Source: Archangium violaceum (lineage in GTDB: Bacteria > Myxococcota > Myxococcia > Myxococcales > Myxococcaceae). From it: a DNA stretch of 64,000 bases. The position numbers were made by a program, and so were the translations under genes. The notes under the pieces were generated by a model that was not told the DNA's origin, did not search any database, and saw only the letters and a program-made list of their open reading frames with translations. This document shows positions 6,784-15,669 of the stretch, piece after piece (within the stretch, counting starts at the first letter, position 1; each line of letters begins with the position of its first letter). The stretch lies in NCBI RefSeq assembly GCF_016859125.1, contig NZ_CP069338.1, positions 1,054,001 through 1,118,000 on the forward strand, written 5' to 3'.

Positions 6784-8853
6784 TCACGCGGGAGGAGGGG
6801 AGGCTCCGGCGGAGCCAGAGCCACCACCACTGCTGGTCACGGGGGACTCCGACTGGCCGAGGAAGTCGTCGAGCGCGCCCACGTCGATGGGTTTGCGGAA
6901 CACGGCGTCCACCAGCGCGAGGTTGGAGCGGTTCTGCCCGCGCACGTCCATGCCCGTGACGATGGCCAGCAGCGCCTGGGGCGAGCGCTTGCGCAGCTCG
7001 CGCGCCACCTCCCATCCGGAGAGGTCCGGCATCACCGCGTCGAGCAGCGCGGCGTCGTAACGGCGCTCCTCCCACATCTTCAGCGCCACGTCGCCGCTGT
7101 GGGCCACCTTCACGTCGTAGCCCTCCTCGCTGAGCACCTCCGCCATCATCCGCGCGTTGTCCGGATCGTCGTCCACCACCAGCACCCGGCGCGTCTGCTG
7201 GAAGCGCCGAGGGCCCGCGGTCGGACCCCTGCCCGCGCCCGCCCGCTCCGCGTCCTCCGTGGACCTGGCCAGCGGCAGCCGCACCACGAAGGCGGCCCCA
7301 TGCCCGCCGGACAGGTTCTCCACCGACAGCTCGCCTCCCCAGCGCTGCACCTGGTTGCGCGCCACCGCCAGGAGGAGCGAGAGCTGCGGCGCCCCCGCGT
7401 CACGGTTGAGCGGATCGAACATGCGCGTCATGTCCTCCGCGTCGTACGGCGTGCCATGGTCCTCCACGCGCAACGACACCCACCCGCTCGACTCCGTCCG
7501 CGTCTCCACCCGCACCCGCCCGCCCACGTCGCCCAGCCGCTCCCGCTCGGCCAGCAGCAGGTTCACCACCAGCTCGCGGAAGAAGCCCGGGTCCGCCCTC
7601 ACCGCCCCCGGGTCTCCCAGGTGGAGCTCCACCGACACCGGGTGCTCGCGCTGCTCCAGCTCCGCCCGCGCCAGCTCCAGCGCCTCGCGCACCGTCGCGT
7701 CCACCTGCACGTCGGAAATCTGCTCCTCGGTGCGCTGCACGTTGAACTCCTGCAGCCGCGCCACCAGCTCGCCCACCTGGCCCACCGTCTTGTCCAGCGC
7801 GTCCAGGTGCTCGGGCTTGAACTCGCGCCGCAGGAGGGTGATGCGCAGCCGCAGCACGTTGAGGAAGTTGTTGAGCGCATGGGCCGCGCCACTGGCCAGC
7901 TGGCCCAGCGCCTGCGTGCGCGTGCGCTGCAGCAGCCGTCCCTGCAACCGCCGCAGCTCGCCGTGCGCGCTCACCAGCGCCTTCGTCTTGTTGGCCGCCT
8001 CGGTGCGGTCGGTGAAGGTCTGGATGACGCCGGCCAGCTCGCCTCCCTCCTCCCAGACGGGCGTGGCGCTCATCTCCAGGGAGGCCTCGCCCCCACCGGG
8101 CCGCTCCACCACCATCATCACCCCGCGCACCGGCCCGCGCTCGCGCAGCGCCCGCATGAAGGGCATGTCGCTCACCTTGAAGGGCTCGCCGCCCGGGTGG
8201 CGCGCGTTCACCTGGGTGAGCACCGCCGACAGCGACGTCTGCGAGCGCGAGCCCACCACGGCCCGCATGGGCACGCCCATGAGGCGGCTCACCGGCGGCG
8301 TGGCGAAGGACACCGTCCCGTCCACCTCGGCCAGGAGGATGCCCACCTCCACGTGGTGCAGCACCGACTCCATCACCGCCGCCTCGCGGAAGCGCACCTC
8401 CTCCGTCTTCAGCACCCGCGCGAAGGAGGCCTGCGCCGAGGCATGTGCCTCGCCCACCAGCTCCACGATGAAGGTGGCCACCTCCGCCTCCAGCTGGCCG
8501 TTGCGCTTGGCGTAGACGTAGAGGAGCACCTCCTCCAGCGCCTTGAACTCGCGCGCCAGGTCCTCCGAGTCGAAGCGCTGATCATACCGGCGGGCGCCGT
8601 GCGAGCGCACCACCTCCGGCCAGAGGCGCAAGGCGTCCGTCCCCCGGTCCCTGAGCAGTCGGACGAGCTCATCCATCATTCCGCGCAGGGGAGCGCGCAG
8701 GTTGCGCCCGGGGATGTCCAGTTCGTACGTCTCCGCCCGGATGCGCTTGGCCCACAGGCGCACCACGCGCGCCTCCTCTTCTTCCAGCAGTTGAAGCAGG
8801 GCGGCCACCGGGTCCACGGGCGGCGGGGTGTCTTGGAGGAAGGGAATGGCCAT
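6784..8853 (-). CDS. Hybrid sensor kinase-like protein with degenerate ATPase domain and receiver
   Basis: A 689-residue soluble protein. Residues 15-150 resemble the RsbRD N-terminal helical domain, 160-285 are a PAS domain, 300-345 a HisKA dimerisation helix with H325 (GAAHALNN), 415-530 a HATPase-like domain and 555-667 a receiver with DDD 561-563, phospho-acceptor D605, T633 and K654. The receiver looks intact, but the catalytic domain does not: the second N-box Asn is replaced (NLLLAERERL), G1 reads DHGTP instead of DxGxG, and G2 lacks GLGL (GAPQLSLLL). The E normally after the H-box His is A. It may be a pseudokinase that presents the receiver. The ATG at 8853 is preceded by GGAGGAACC. 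Confidence 0.85.
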   Translation of the reverse strand: MAIPFLQDTPPPVDPVAALLQLLEEEEARVVRLWAKRIRAETYELDIPGRNLRAPLRGMMDELVRLLRDRGTDALRLWPEVVRSHGARRYDQRFDSEDLAREFKALEEVLLYVYAKRNGQLEAEVATFIVELVGEAHASAQASFARVLKTEEVRFREAAVMESVLHHVEVGILLAEVDGTVSFATPPVSRLMGVPMRAVVGSRSQTSLSAVLTQVNARHPGGEPFKVSDMPFMRALRERGPVRGVMMVVERPGGGEASLEMSATPVWEEGGELAGVIQTFTDRTEAANKTKALVSAHGELRRLQGRLLQRTRTQALGQLASGAAHALNNFLNVLRLRITLLRREFKPEHLDALDKTVGQVGELVARLQEFNVQRTEEQISDVQVDATVREALELARAELEQREHPVSVELHLGDPGAVRADPGFFRELVVNLLLAERERLGDVGGRVRVETRTESSGWVSLRVEDHGTPYDAEDMTRMFDPLNRDAGAPQLSLLLAVARNQVQRWGGELSVENLSGGHGAAFVVRLPLARSTEDAERAGAGRGPTAGPRRFQQTRRVLVVDDDPDNARMMAEVLSEEGYDVKVAHSGDVALKMWEERRYDAALLDAVMPDLSGWEVARELRKRSPQALLAIVTGMDVRGQNRSNLALVDAVFRKPIDVGALDDFLGQSESPVTSSGGGSGSAGASPPPA

Positions 8854-8931
8854 GGTTCCTCCGGGAGAGGGTGGGCACGGCGGGCCGGTCTGGCCAGCCG
8901 CGCGTCCGGGGAGCCTCGGGGAGGGTAGGAG

Positions 8932-9738
8932 ATGGCAATCGACGGCAACGAGCGCGACAAGAACGAGTACGAGGCCCCGTCGCTGTCGGACGCGGCCATG
9001 GCCCAACTGTTCCGAGGTGAGCTGAGCCGCTCGGACACCTGGCGTTCACGTCTGGACAACACCACCAACTGGTCCCTCACCACCACCGCGGCCGTCATCT
9101 CCTTCGGCTTCTCCTCCACCGCGTCCCACGTCGTCTTCATCGTGGGCATCTGGATGGTGGTGTCCTTCCTCTCCATCGAGGCGCGCCGCTACCGCTATTA
9201 CGACCTGTGGATGAGGCGGGTACGGCTATTGGAGGAGGGCTACTGGATTCCCATGCTGCGCCGGGAGCCCCCGGATCCCGACTCCCTGCGCGAACTGGTC
9301 AGCCTCATGGAGCGGCCGCAGCTGCAGCTGTCGGTCTTCTCCGCCATCTCCACCCGCCTCAACCGTGCCTACGGCCCCATCCTGCTGGTGCTGACGCTCT
9401 CCTGGTTCGTCAAGGTGTACAGCCACCCGGGAGCGCCCGGCAGCCTCGGAGATTTCGTGGAGCGAGCCCACGTGGGCCCCCTCCACGGAGCGGTGGTGAT
9501 GGCGTTCCTCTTCCTGCTCGTGCTGGTGTTCACCTACCTCTTCGTGGCGTCCTTCTTCACCCGGGCCCCGCTGGGAGAGCTGCGCAGCCGGCCGCGCGGG
9601 CGCCGCTCCACGCTGTGGGAGTCCTTCTACCGGCCGTACGCCACCCTCGCCCCGCGCCGCCGGGGCCGGCGTATCCCCACGGCGGGCCCGAAGGGACCGC
9701 CCCCCACCCCTCCCATCCAGACTCCACCCATGCATTAG
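8932..9738 (+). CDS. DUF2270 integral membrane protein
   Basis: A 268-residue protein whose N-terminal half matches DUF2270: AMAQLFRGELSRSDTWRSRL, then LDNTTNWSLTTTAAVISFGF. Two hydrophobic helices lie at about 45-80, and two more at about 147-163 and 185-207. The last 60 residues are Arg/Pro-rich and probably cytoplasmic. Family members are uncharacterised membrane proteins. It is divergent from the hybrid kinase across about 78 bp, which must hold both promoters. No ligand or transport signature is visible. Confidence 0.8.
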   Translation: MAIDGNERDKNEYEAPSLSDAAMAQLFRGELSRSDTWRSRLDNTTNWSLTTTAAVISFGFSSTASHVVFIVGIWMVVSFLSIEARRYRYYDLWMRRVRLLEEGYWIPMLRREPPDPDSLRELVSLMERPQLQLSVFSAISTRLNRAYGPILLVLTLSWFVKVYSHPGAPGSLGDFVERAHVGPLHGAVVMAFLFLLVLVFTYLFVASFFTRAPLGELRSRPRGRRSTLWESFYRPYATLAPRRRGRRIPTAGPKGPPPTPPIQTPPMH

Positions 9739-9803
9739 CCAGGCTGGAGCCGGGGCGTTTTCGCCCTTTCGGGCCCCTGCCTTTTGTGCTTGAAGCGCGA
9801 GAC

Positions 9804-10808
9804 ATGGCGAATACGCGTACGGTCACGGTCATCAATGGTGATGGAATCGGCCCCGAGGTCATGGCGGCCACCATCCGCGTCCTCGAGGCGCTCAAGGCCC
9901 CCCTCGAGTTCGAGTTCAAGGACGCGGGCACTGAGGTCATCGCCAAGTACGGCACCAACCTGCCCCACGAGACGGTGGAGGCGGTGCTGCGCAGCGGCGT
10001 GGCGCTCAAGGGCCCCACGGGCACCGTGGTGGGTGGCGGCATGGCCTCGGCGAACGTGGGCCTGCGCAAGCGCCTGGACCTGTACTCCTCGCTGCGTCCG
10101 GTCAAGAGCGTTCCTGGCGTGAAGACGCGCTACGAGAACGTGGACCTGGTGGTGGTGCGAGAGAACACCGAGTCGCTCTACGCGGGCCTCGAGCACATCA
10201 TCGTCCCGGGCGTGGTGGAGTCGCTCAAGATCATCACCGAGAAGGCCTCCACGCGCATCGCGCGCTTCGCCTTCGAGTACGCCAAGAAGAACGGGCGCAA
10301 GAAGGTGACGAGCGTCCACAAGGCCAACATCATGAAGCTGTCGGATGGCCTCTTCCTCGACTGCACCCGCAAGGTGGGCCGGGAGTTCCCGGAGATCCAG
10401 TACGAGGAGGTCATCATCGACAACATGTGCATGCAGCTGGTGAAGGACCCGACCCGCTACGACGTGCTGGTGATGGAGAACCTGTACGGGGACATCATCA
10501 GCGACCTGTGCGCGGGGCTGGTGGGCGGCCTGGGCCTGGTGCCGGGCGCCAACATCGGCGAGCGCACGGCGATGTTCGAGGCGGTGCACGGCACGGCGCC
10601 GGATATCGCGGGCAAGGGCCTGGCCAACCCCACGGCGCTGATGATGTCGGCGGTGATGATGCTGGACTGGCTCGACCTGAAGGACGAGGCGCGCAAGTTC
10701 GAGAACGCGCTGAACAAGGTCCACGGCGAGAGCAAGGCGCGCACGGGAGACCTGGGTGGCAGCGCCACCACGCGCGAGTTCACCGACGCGGTCATCGCGG
10801 CGCTGTAG
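9804..10808 (+). CDS. Isocitrate/isopropylmalate dehydrogenase, NAD-type IDH
   Basis: A 334-residue member of the isocitrate/isopropylmalate dehydrogenase family. It shows the N-terminal [10 protein letters not shown] loop, the [13 protein letters not shown] phosphorylation-loop region, the catalytic Y/K region ([12 protein letters not shown]), the metal-binding [11 protein letters not shown] and the NAD-binding [20 protein letters not shown]. The short length and RENTE(S)LYAGLEH favour NAD-dependent isocitrate dehydrogenase (oxidative decarboxylation of isocitrate in the TCA cycle) over LeuB or homoisocitrate dehydrogenase, though not with certainty. The ATG at 9804 was chosen by homology; the ribosome site is weak (GAAG 10 nt upstream). 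Confidence 0.88.
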   Translation: MANTRTVTVINGDGIGPEVMAATIRVLEALKAPLEFEFKDAGTEVIAKYGTNLPHETVEAVLRSGVALKGPTGTVVGGGMASANVGLRKRLDLYSSLRPVKSVPGVKTRYENVDLVVVRENTESLYAGLEHIIVPGVVESLKIITEKASTRIARFAFEYAKKNGRKKVTSVHKANIMKLSDGLFLDCTRKVGREFPEIQYEEVIIDNMCMQLVKDPTRYDVLVMENLYGDIISDLCAGLVGGLGLVPGANIGERTAMFEAVHGTAPDIAGKGLANPTALMMSAVMMLDWLDLKDEARKFENALNKVHGESKARTGDLGGSATTREFTDAVIAAL

Positions 10809-10826
10809 TCGAGCAACACAACCCCT

Positions 10827-10860
10827 CTCTCCCCCTGGGAGAGGGACGGGGTGAGGGTAT
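10827..10860. repeat. Interspersed palindromic repeat, copy A
   Basis: These 34 bases are identical to 22703-22736. The left part folds into a C-rich/G-rich hairpin (CTCTCCC/GGGAGAG around CCT), followed by ACGGGGTGAGGGTAT. Copy A sits between the ends of the convergent isocitrate dehydrogenase and RND pump genes. Repeats of this look (CCCTCTCC...GGGAGAGG...GGGGTGAGGG) are scattered in many proteobacterial genomes. It may stop transcription from either side. Confidence 0.7.
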
Positions 10861-10894
10861 CGAGCCCAATGGGTCCTCCCCTCGCCCCCCTGTC

Positions 10895-13800
10895 TCACCC
10901 CTCGCCAGACACCAGGTGCGCGCGCGCCGCGGGGGGCCTGCCGTAGAGACGGAAGAGCACCGGCACCACCAGCATGTTGAGGAAGGTGGAGGAGAGAAGC
11001 CCTCCCAGGATGACCACGCCCATGGGGGCCTGGATTTCATTGCCCGCGTCGCCGCCGGCGATGACGAGCGGAACCAGCGCGAGCCCCGCGGACAGGGCCG
11101 TCATGAGGATGGGGGCCAGACGCTCCATCGAGCCCTGCACCACCGCCTCGGACAGACTCTTCCCCTCCTCGGTCATCAGGTGCTCGAAGTGGCTCACCAT
11201 GAGGATGCCGTTGCGCGTGGCGATGCCGAACAGGGTGATGAAGCCCACGAGCGAGGCCACGCTCACCACCCCCGAGGACAGGGCCACCGCTACCACTCCG
11301 CCGATGAGGGCCAGCGGCAGGTTGATGAGGGTGAGGAGCGCGTTGCGCACGGAGTCGAAGGCCACCACCAGCAACAGGAAGATGCCCACCACCACGCCCA
11401 CGCTGAGCAGGGCGATGCCGCGGGCCGCCTCCTCGGCGCTCTCGAACTGGCCGCCGTAGACGAGGTAGTACCCCGTGGGGAACGACACCTCGCGGGCGAC
11501 CCGGGCCCTCAGGTCGTCCACGACCGCGGACAGGTCCCGTCCCGCCACGTTGGCCTGCACCACCATCTTGCGCTGCACGCCCTCGCGGCTGATGGTGTTC
11601 GGACTGGATGAGCGCGAGAGGTTCGCGAGCATCTTCAGCGGGATGCGAGGCCCCACGGGCGTGTCGATCAACGTGGAGGAGATGGCGTCCAGGTCCGCCC
11701 GGGAGGCATCGTCCAGGCGCACCACGAGCTCCACCGCGCGCTGCCCCTCCAGCACCGAGCCCACCGTCTGCCCGGCGAAGGCCCGCTCCACCGCCTCGGT
11801 CACCTCGCCCGTGGTGAGGCCGTAGCGCGCCACCGCGTCCCGGTCGGTGCGAATCTCCAGCTCGGGAATGTCCACCTGCTGCTCGATGGCGACGTCCACC
11901 GCGCCCGGGGTGCCCTCGGCCACCTTCTTCACCCGCTCGGCCAGCTCCCGCAGCTTCTCCAGGTCGTCCCCGAAGAGCTTCAGCGCGATGGCGGACCGGG
12001 AGCCCGAGAGCATGTGGTCGATGCGGTGGGAGAGCGGCTGGCCGATGGTGATGACGGCCCCCGGCACCTGGGCGAGAGATTTGCGCATCGCCTCCAGCAG
12101 CGCCTCCTTGTCGCGGTGACTCCTGGAAAGGTCCAGGCTCACGTCGAGCTCCGCCGCGTTGACGTCCTGGGCGTGCTCGTCCAGCTCCGCGCGGCCCGTG
12201 CGACGGGATGTGGAGACCACCTCGGGAAGGGCCAGCAGCGCCTGCTCCACCCGCCGGCCGAGCTTGTCCGACTCCTCCAGCGAAGTGCCCGGCAAGGTGA
12301 CGACGTTGAGGGTGAGCGTGCCCTCGTTGAATTCGGGCAGGAAGGCGCGCCCGAGGAACGGAATGATGGCGAGCGTGGCCAGGAAGGCCAGGCCCGCACC
12401 GGCGAGGATGGCCTTCGGCCGCGCCAGCGCCCAGGCGAGCAGCGGCTGGTAACGCGCCTTCAGCCAGCGCAGCACCCACCCTTCCTCGTGGCCCAACGAG
12501 CGGGCCCGGGGCAGCAGGTACGCGCACAGCGCGGGGGTCACCGTCACCGCAACCACCAGCGAGGCGGTGATGGCCACGATGTACGCCAGCCCCAATGGCG
12601 CCAGCATCCGCCCCTCCAGTCCCGACAAGAAGAAGAGCGGCACGAAGACGAGGACGATGATGAGGGTGGCGAAGACGATGGCGCCACGCACCTCCACCGA
12701 GGCCCGGTAGATGACCTCGAAGGCGGACCGGCGCTGCCTCTCGGGCAGGTGCGCGTTCTCCCGCAGGCGCCGGAAGACGTTCTCCACGTCGATGATGGCA
12801 TCGTCCACCAACGCGCCGATGGCGATGGTCAGCCCACCAATGGTCATCGTGTTGAGCGTGACGCCGAACGCCGCGAGCGCCAGCACCGCCACCACCAGCG
12901 ACAACGGAATGGCCATGAGCGAGATGAACGTCGCCCGCAGGTTCATCAGGAAGACGAGCAGGATGACGGCCACGAGGATGGCGCCATCGCGCAGCGCCAC
13001 GGACACGTTGTGCACCGCCACCGAGATGAAGTCCGACTGCCGGAAGATGTCGCGGTGGATGACCAGGCCCTGGGGAAGGGTGCGCTGGATGTCGTCGAGC
13101 ACCACGTCCAGGCGCCGGGTGAGCTCCAGCGTGTTGGCGTCCGGCTGCTTCATCACCGCGAGGATGACGGCGGGCTCCGCGTTGGCACTGCCCTCTCCGC
13201 GCTTGGGCTTGGGTCCCACCCTCACGTCCGCCACCTGTCCCACGGTGATGGGATGACCCGCGCGCACGGTGACGACCGTGTTGGCGATGTCCCCCGCCCC
13301 CCGGGCCCGTCCCACCGCCCGCAGCAGGTACTCCTGCCCACCCTCCACGTAGAAGCCACCGGAGGCGTTCTGGTTCGTCGTCCGCAGCGAGTGCACCACC
13401 TGCTCGATGCTGACATCGAGCGCCTGGAGCGCCTCGGGCCGCAGCAACACCTGGTACTGCTTCACCGCCCCGCCAATGGGGACGACCTGGGACACGCCCG
13501 ACACGGACAGCAGGCGCTTGCGCAACACCCAGTCCGACAGGCTGCGAGCCTCCATCATCTGCGCCTCGCGCCCCGCCTCATCCCGCGCCAGCGCTGACTT
13601 GTCCCAGGAGACGGACAGGAAGAGGATCTCCCCCATCACCGAGGAGATGGGCGCCATGGAGGGCGGCGGCACGTCCGGCGGGAGCTGCGCGGCGACGAGC
13701 TGCAGCTTCTCGTTCACCACCTGCCGCGCGGTGTAGATGTCGGTGCCCCACTCGAACTCCACCCAGATGATGGAGATGCCCACTCCAGAGGCCGAGCGTA

Positions 13801-14041
13801 CCCGGCGCACGCCCGTGGCACCGTTCACCGACGTCTCGATGGGAAAGGTGACGAGCGTCTCCACCTCCTCGGGCGCCAGCCCATGCGCCTCGGTGATGAC
13901 CGTGACGGTGGGCGCGGTGAGGTCCGGAAAGACGTCCACCGGCATCTTCCGGGCGGTCTCCACCCCGAGCACGAGCAGCAGCACACAGGCCGCCACCACC
14001 AGCAGGCGGTTGTCGATGGACCAGCGAATGAGGCGGTTCAT
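10895..14041 (-). CDS. RND heavy-metal efflux pump, inner-membrane subunit (CzcA/CusA family)
   Basis: A 1048-residue proton-driven pump with the full RND plan: TM1 at 13-30, periplasmic domain, a six-helix block from about 350, a second periplasmic domain and a final helix block. The TM4 signature of the heavy-metal clade is at 407-421 (AIGALVDDAIIDVEN). It starts AIG as in CusA rather than DFG as in CzcA, and has two extra acidic residues, so Zn/Co/Cd versus Cu/Ag cannot be decided. It would form the tripartite exporter with the adaptor and TolC-like protein encoded just upstream; spacing to the adaptor is 17 bp. The ribosome site GGAG lies 9 nt before the ATG. Confidence 0.92.
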   Translation of the reverse strand: MNRLIRWSIDNRLLVVAACVLLLVLGVETARKMPVDVFPDLTAPTVTVITEAHGLAPEEVETLVTFPIETSVNGATGVRRVRSASGVGISIIWVEFEWGTDIYTARQVVNEKLQLVAAQLPPDVPPPSMAPISSVMGEILFLSVSWDKSALARDEAGREAQMMEARSLSDWVLRKRLLSVSGVSQVVPIGGAVKQYQVLLRPEALQALDVSIEQVVHSLRTTNQNASGGFYVEGGQEYLLRAVGRARGAGDIANTVVTVRAGHPITVGQVADVRVGPKPKRGEGSANAEPAVILAVMKQPDANTLELTRRLDVVLDDIQRTLPQGLVIHRDIFRQSDFISVAVHNVSVALRDGAILVAVILLVFLMNLRATFISLMAIPLSLVVAVLALAAFGVTLNTMTIGGLTIAIGALVDDAIIDVENVFRRLRENAHLPERQRRSAFEVIYRASVEVRGAIVFATLIIVLVFVPLFFLSGLEGRMLAPLGLAYIVAITASLVVAVTVTPALCAYLLPRARSLGHEEGWVLRWLKARYQPLLAWALARPKAILAGAGLAFLATLAIIPFLGRAFLPEFNEGTLTLNVVTLPGTSLEESDKLGRRVEQALLALPEVVSTSRRTGRAELDEHAQDVNAAELDVSLDLSRSHRDKEALLEAMRKSLAQVPGAVITIGQPLSHRIDHMLSGSRSAIALKLFGDDLEKLRELAERVKKVAEGTPGAVDVAIEQQVDIPELEIRTDRDAVARYGLTTGEVTEAVERAFAGQTVGSVLEGQRAVELVVRLDDASRADLDAISSTLIDTPVGPRIPLKMLANLSRSSSPNTISREGVQRKMVVQANVAGRDLSAVVDDLRARVAREVSFPTGYYLVYGGQFESAEEAARGIALLSVGVVVGIFLLLVVAFDSVRNALLTLINLPLALIGGVVAVALSSGVVSVASLVGFITLFGIATRNGILMVSHFEHLMTEEGKSLSEAVVQGSMERLAPILMTALSAGLALVPLVIAGGDAGNEIQAPMGVVILGGLLSSTFLNMLVVPVLFRLYGRPPAARAHLVSGEG

Positions 14042-14058
14042 GTTCGTGGTGCTCCGGC

Positions 14059-15669
14059 TCAGTGCTGGTGGCCGTGCTCGGGGATGGCGCCCGTGGCGGT
14101 GGACAGCTTGAGCTCGTATGCCCCGCGGGAGACGACCCGCTCACCCTCCTTCACGCCCTCGAGCACCTGGACGTAGCCGCCGGAGCGGACCCCCACCTGG
14201 ATGGCGCGCTTGAAGAAGGACTCACCGCCCTCCATCACGAAGACGGTGGGCTTGCCGTTGTCGTCCACGACGGCCGACTCGGGAATGGCCACCCCGCGCA
14301 ACGTCTGCCCCGTGTAGAGCGTCACCTTCGCGAACATGCCGGGCTTGAGGACACCGCCGGGGTTGGGCAGCTCGAAGATGACTGGCACCGTGCGCGAGGC
14401 CCTGTCCACCACCGAGCCCACCGCGACCCGGCGCCCCGTCTTCTCGTCCACGGTGAACTCATGGTCGAAGCCCGCCACGGAGAAGGAAGCCCCGGGCGAG
14501 CGCTCCACCCTTGGCGCGTCCGCCTCGAACACGCGAGCCTCCAGCCACAGCCGCTCGGGGTTGACCACCGACACGAGAAGCCTGCCCGCCTCCACCACGG
14601 CCCCGGGGATGACGTCCGCGAAGGACACCACCCCCTCCACCGGGGAGCGCAGCTCGAAGGCCGTGCCACCCGGGCCCGCCGACCCGCGCTGGGTGCTGCG
14701 ATAGAGCGCGAGCTGGCGCTCGGAGGCCGCCACCCGCGCCGCCGCCACCTCGTGCGCCACCCGCGCCGCATCCAGCTGCTTCTCGGGGATGGCCTTGCCC
14801 GCGAACAGCTCCTCCGCGCGCTTCACCTCCCGCTCCGCGAGGCCCAGCTCCGCCTTCGCGCGCGCCGCCTCCATCTCCACCGAGGCCAGGTCCGTGCCGC
14901 TCGCCGAGCCGGTGGGCACCAGCCGCACGAGCACCTCCCCCTTGCGCACGCGCTGCCCCAGGTGCACCACCTTGTCACCCACGGAGACACGCCCCGCGAC
15001 CGGAGCGGCCAGCTCCGCGGACTGGCCCGCCACGGGCTTCAGCTCTCCGTTGGCGCGCACCCCGCCCTGGAGCACGCGCGACTCGGCCGGCGCCGTCGCG
15101 TATTGCGTCTTCCATTGCTGCTCCTTGAGGAAGGGCACGGTGGCGCCGCCCTCCTCCTCGGGCGGCGCGGCGGCCACGGCCGCGGCGACCGTGGGGTACA
15201 CCACCACCCTGCCCACCTCCACGGTGCCCGACACCTGCTCGCCCTCGAGCCGCAAGGTGAGCGTGCTCTCTCCCGCCTTCGTGGGCCGCACCTCCGGCTT
15301 GAAGATGCCATCACGCAGGAGCTTCTCGGCCACGAAGCGCTCCTCCGCGCCGTCCGCGTAGCGCAGGGTGGCCGTCACGTGTCCCTTCGTCACCACGTGG
15401 AAGCCGTTGGGGTCGCGTGCGTCGGTGAAGTGGGCCACCAGGGGCGAGGGCTGGCCCACGACGAACGACGGGTACTCCATGAAGAGCTCCAAGCCATCCT
15501 GGTAGACGGTGACGGACTGGCCCGGGCGCTCCGGCTCGTTCGCGGCGGCTCCGTGCTCGTGGCCGTGCTCATGGCCCTGGCCAGCGCCATGTTCATGGTC
15601 GCTCGGGGCCCACTTGCACGCCGGCATGCACGCCAGGCAGAGGACGAGAAGAAGAGGGCGGCTCATCAT
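14059..15669 (-). CDS. RND periplasmic adaptor (CzcB/CusB type) with His-rich ends
   Basis: A 536-residue membrane-fusion protein. It begins with a lipoprotein-like signal (LLLVLCLACMPAC) and a His-rich stretch (HEHGAGQGHEHGHEHG, about 25-40), and ends in EHGHQH. Between them are an extra N-terminal beta domain (about 50-165), biotinyl/lipoyl halves (PVAGRVSVGDKVVHLGQRV and RSPVEGVVSFADVIPGAVV), an alpha-hairpin (about 265-330) and a beta-barrel/membrane-proximal domain. The metal-binding tails suggest the adaptor collects periplasmic metal for the pump, as shown for CusB. Its start overlaps the stop of the TolC-like gene (15666-15669), indicating translational coupling. Confidence 0.9.
   Translation of the reverse strand: MMSRPLLLVLCLACMPACKWAPSDHEHGAGQGHEHGHEHGAAANEPERPGQSVTVYQDGLELFMEYPSFVVGQPSPLVAHFTDARDPNGFHVVTKGHVTATLRYADGAEERFVAEKLLRDGIFKPEVRPTKAGESTLTLRLEGEQVSGTVEVGRVVVYPTVAAAVAAAPPEEEGGATVPFLKEQQWKTQYATAPAESRVLQGGVRANGELKPVAGQSAELAAPVAGRVSVGDKVVHLGQRVRKGEVLVRLVPTGSASGTDLASVEMEAARAKAELGLAEREVKRAEELFAGKAIPEKQLDAARVAHEVAAARVAASERQLALYRSTQRGSAGPGGTAFELRSPVEGVVSFADVIPGAVVEAGRLLVSVVNPERLWLEARVFEADAPRVERSPGASFSVAGFDHEFTVDEKTGRRVAVGSVVDRASRTVPVIFELPNPGGVLKPGMFAKVTLYTGQTLRGVAIPESAVVDDNGKPTVFVMEGGESFFKRAIQVGVRSGGYVQVLEGVKEGERVVSRGAYELKLSTATGAIPEHGHQH

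Noticed and set aside
6772-8928. Long plus-strand open frame with many His/Arg residues opposite the hybrid kinase
   Set aside because: It is the antisense of a gene with clear domains; its His/Arg/Leu-rich composition is the usual shadow of a high-GC coding strand.
10809-10894. CRISPR-like repeat
   Set aside because: Only a single copy of the palindromic element is present here; the other copy is 12 kb away, so there is no array with spacers.
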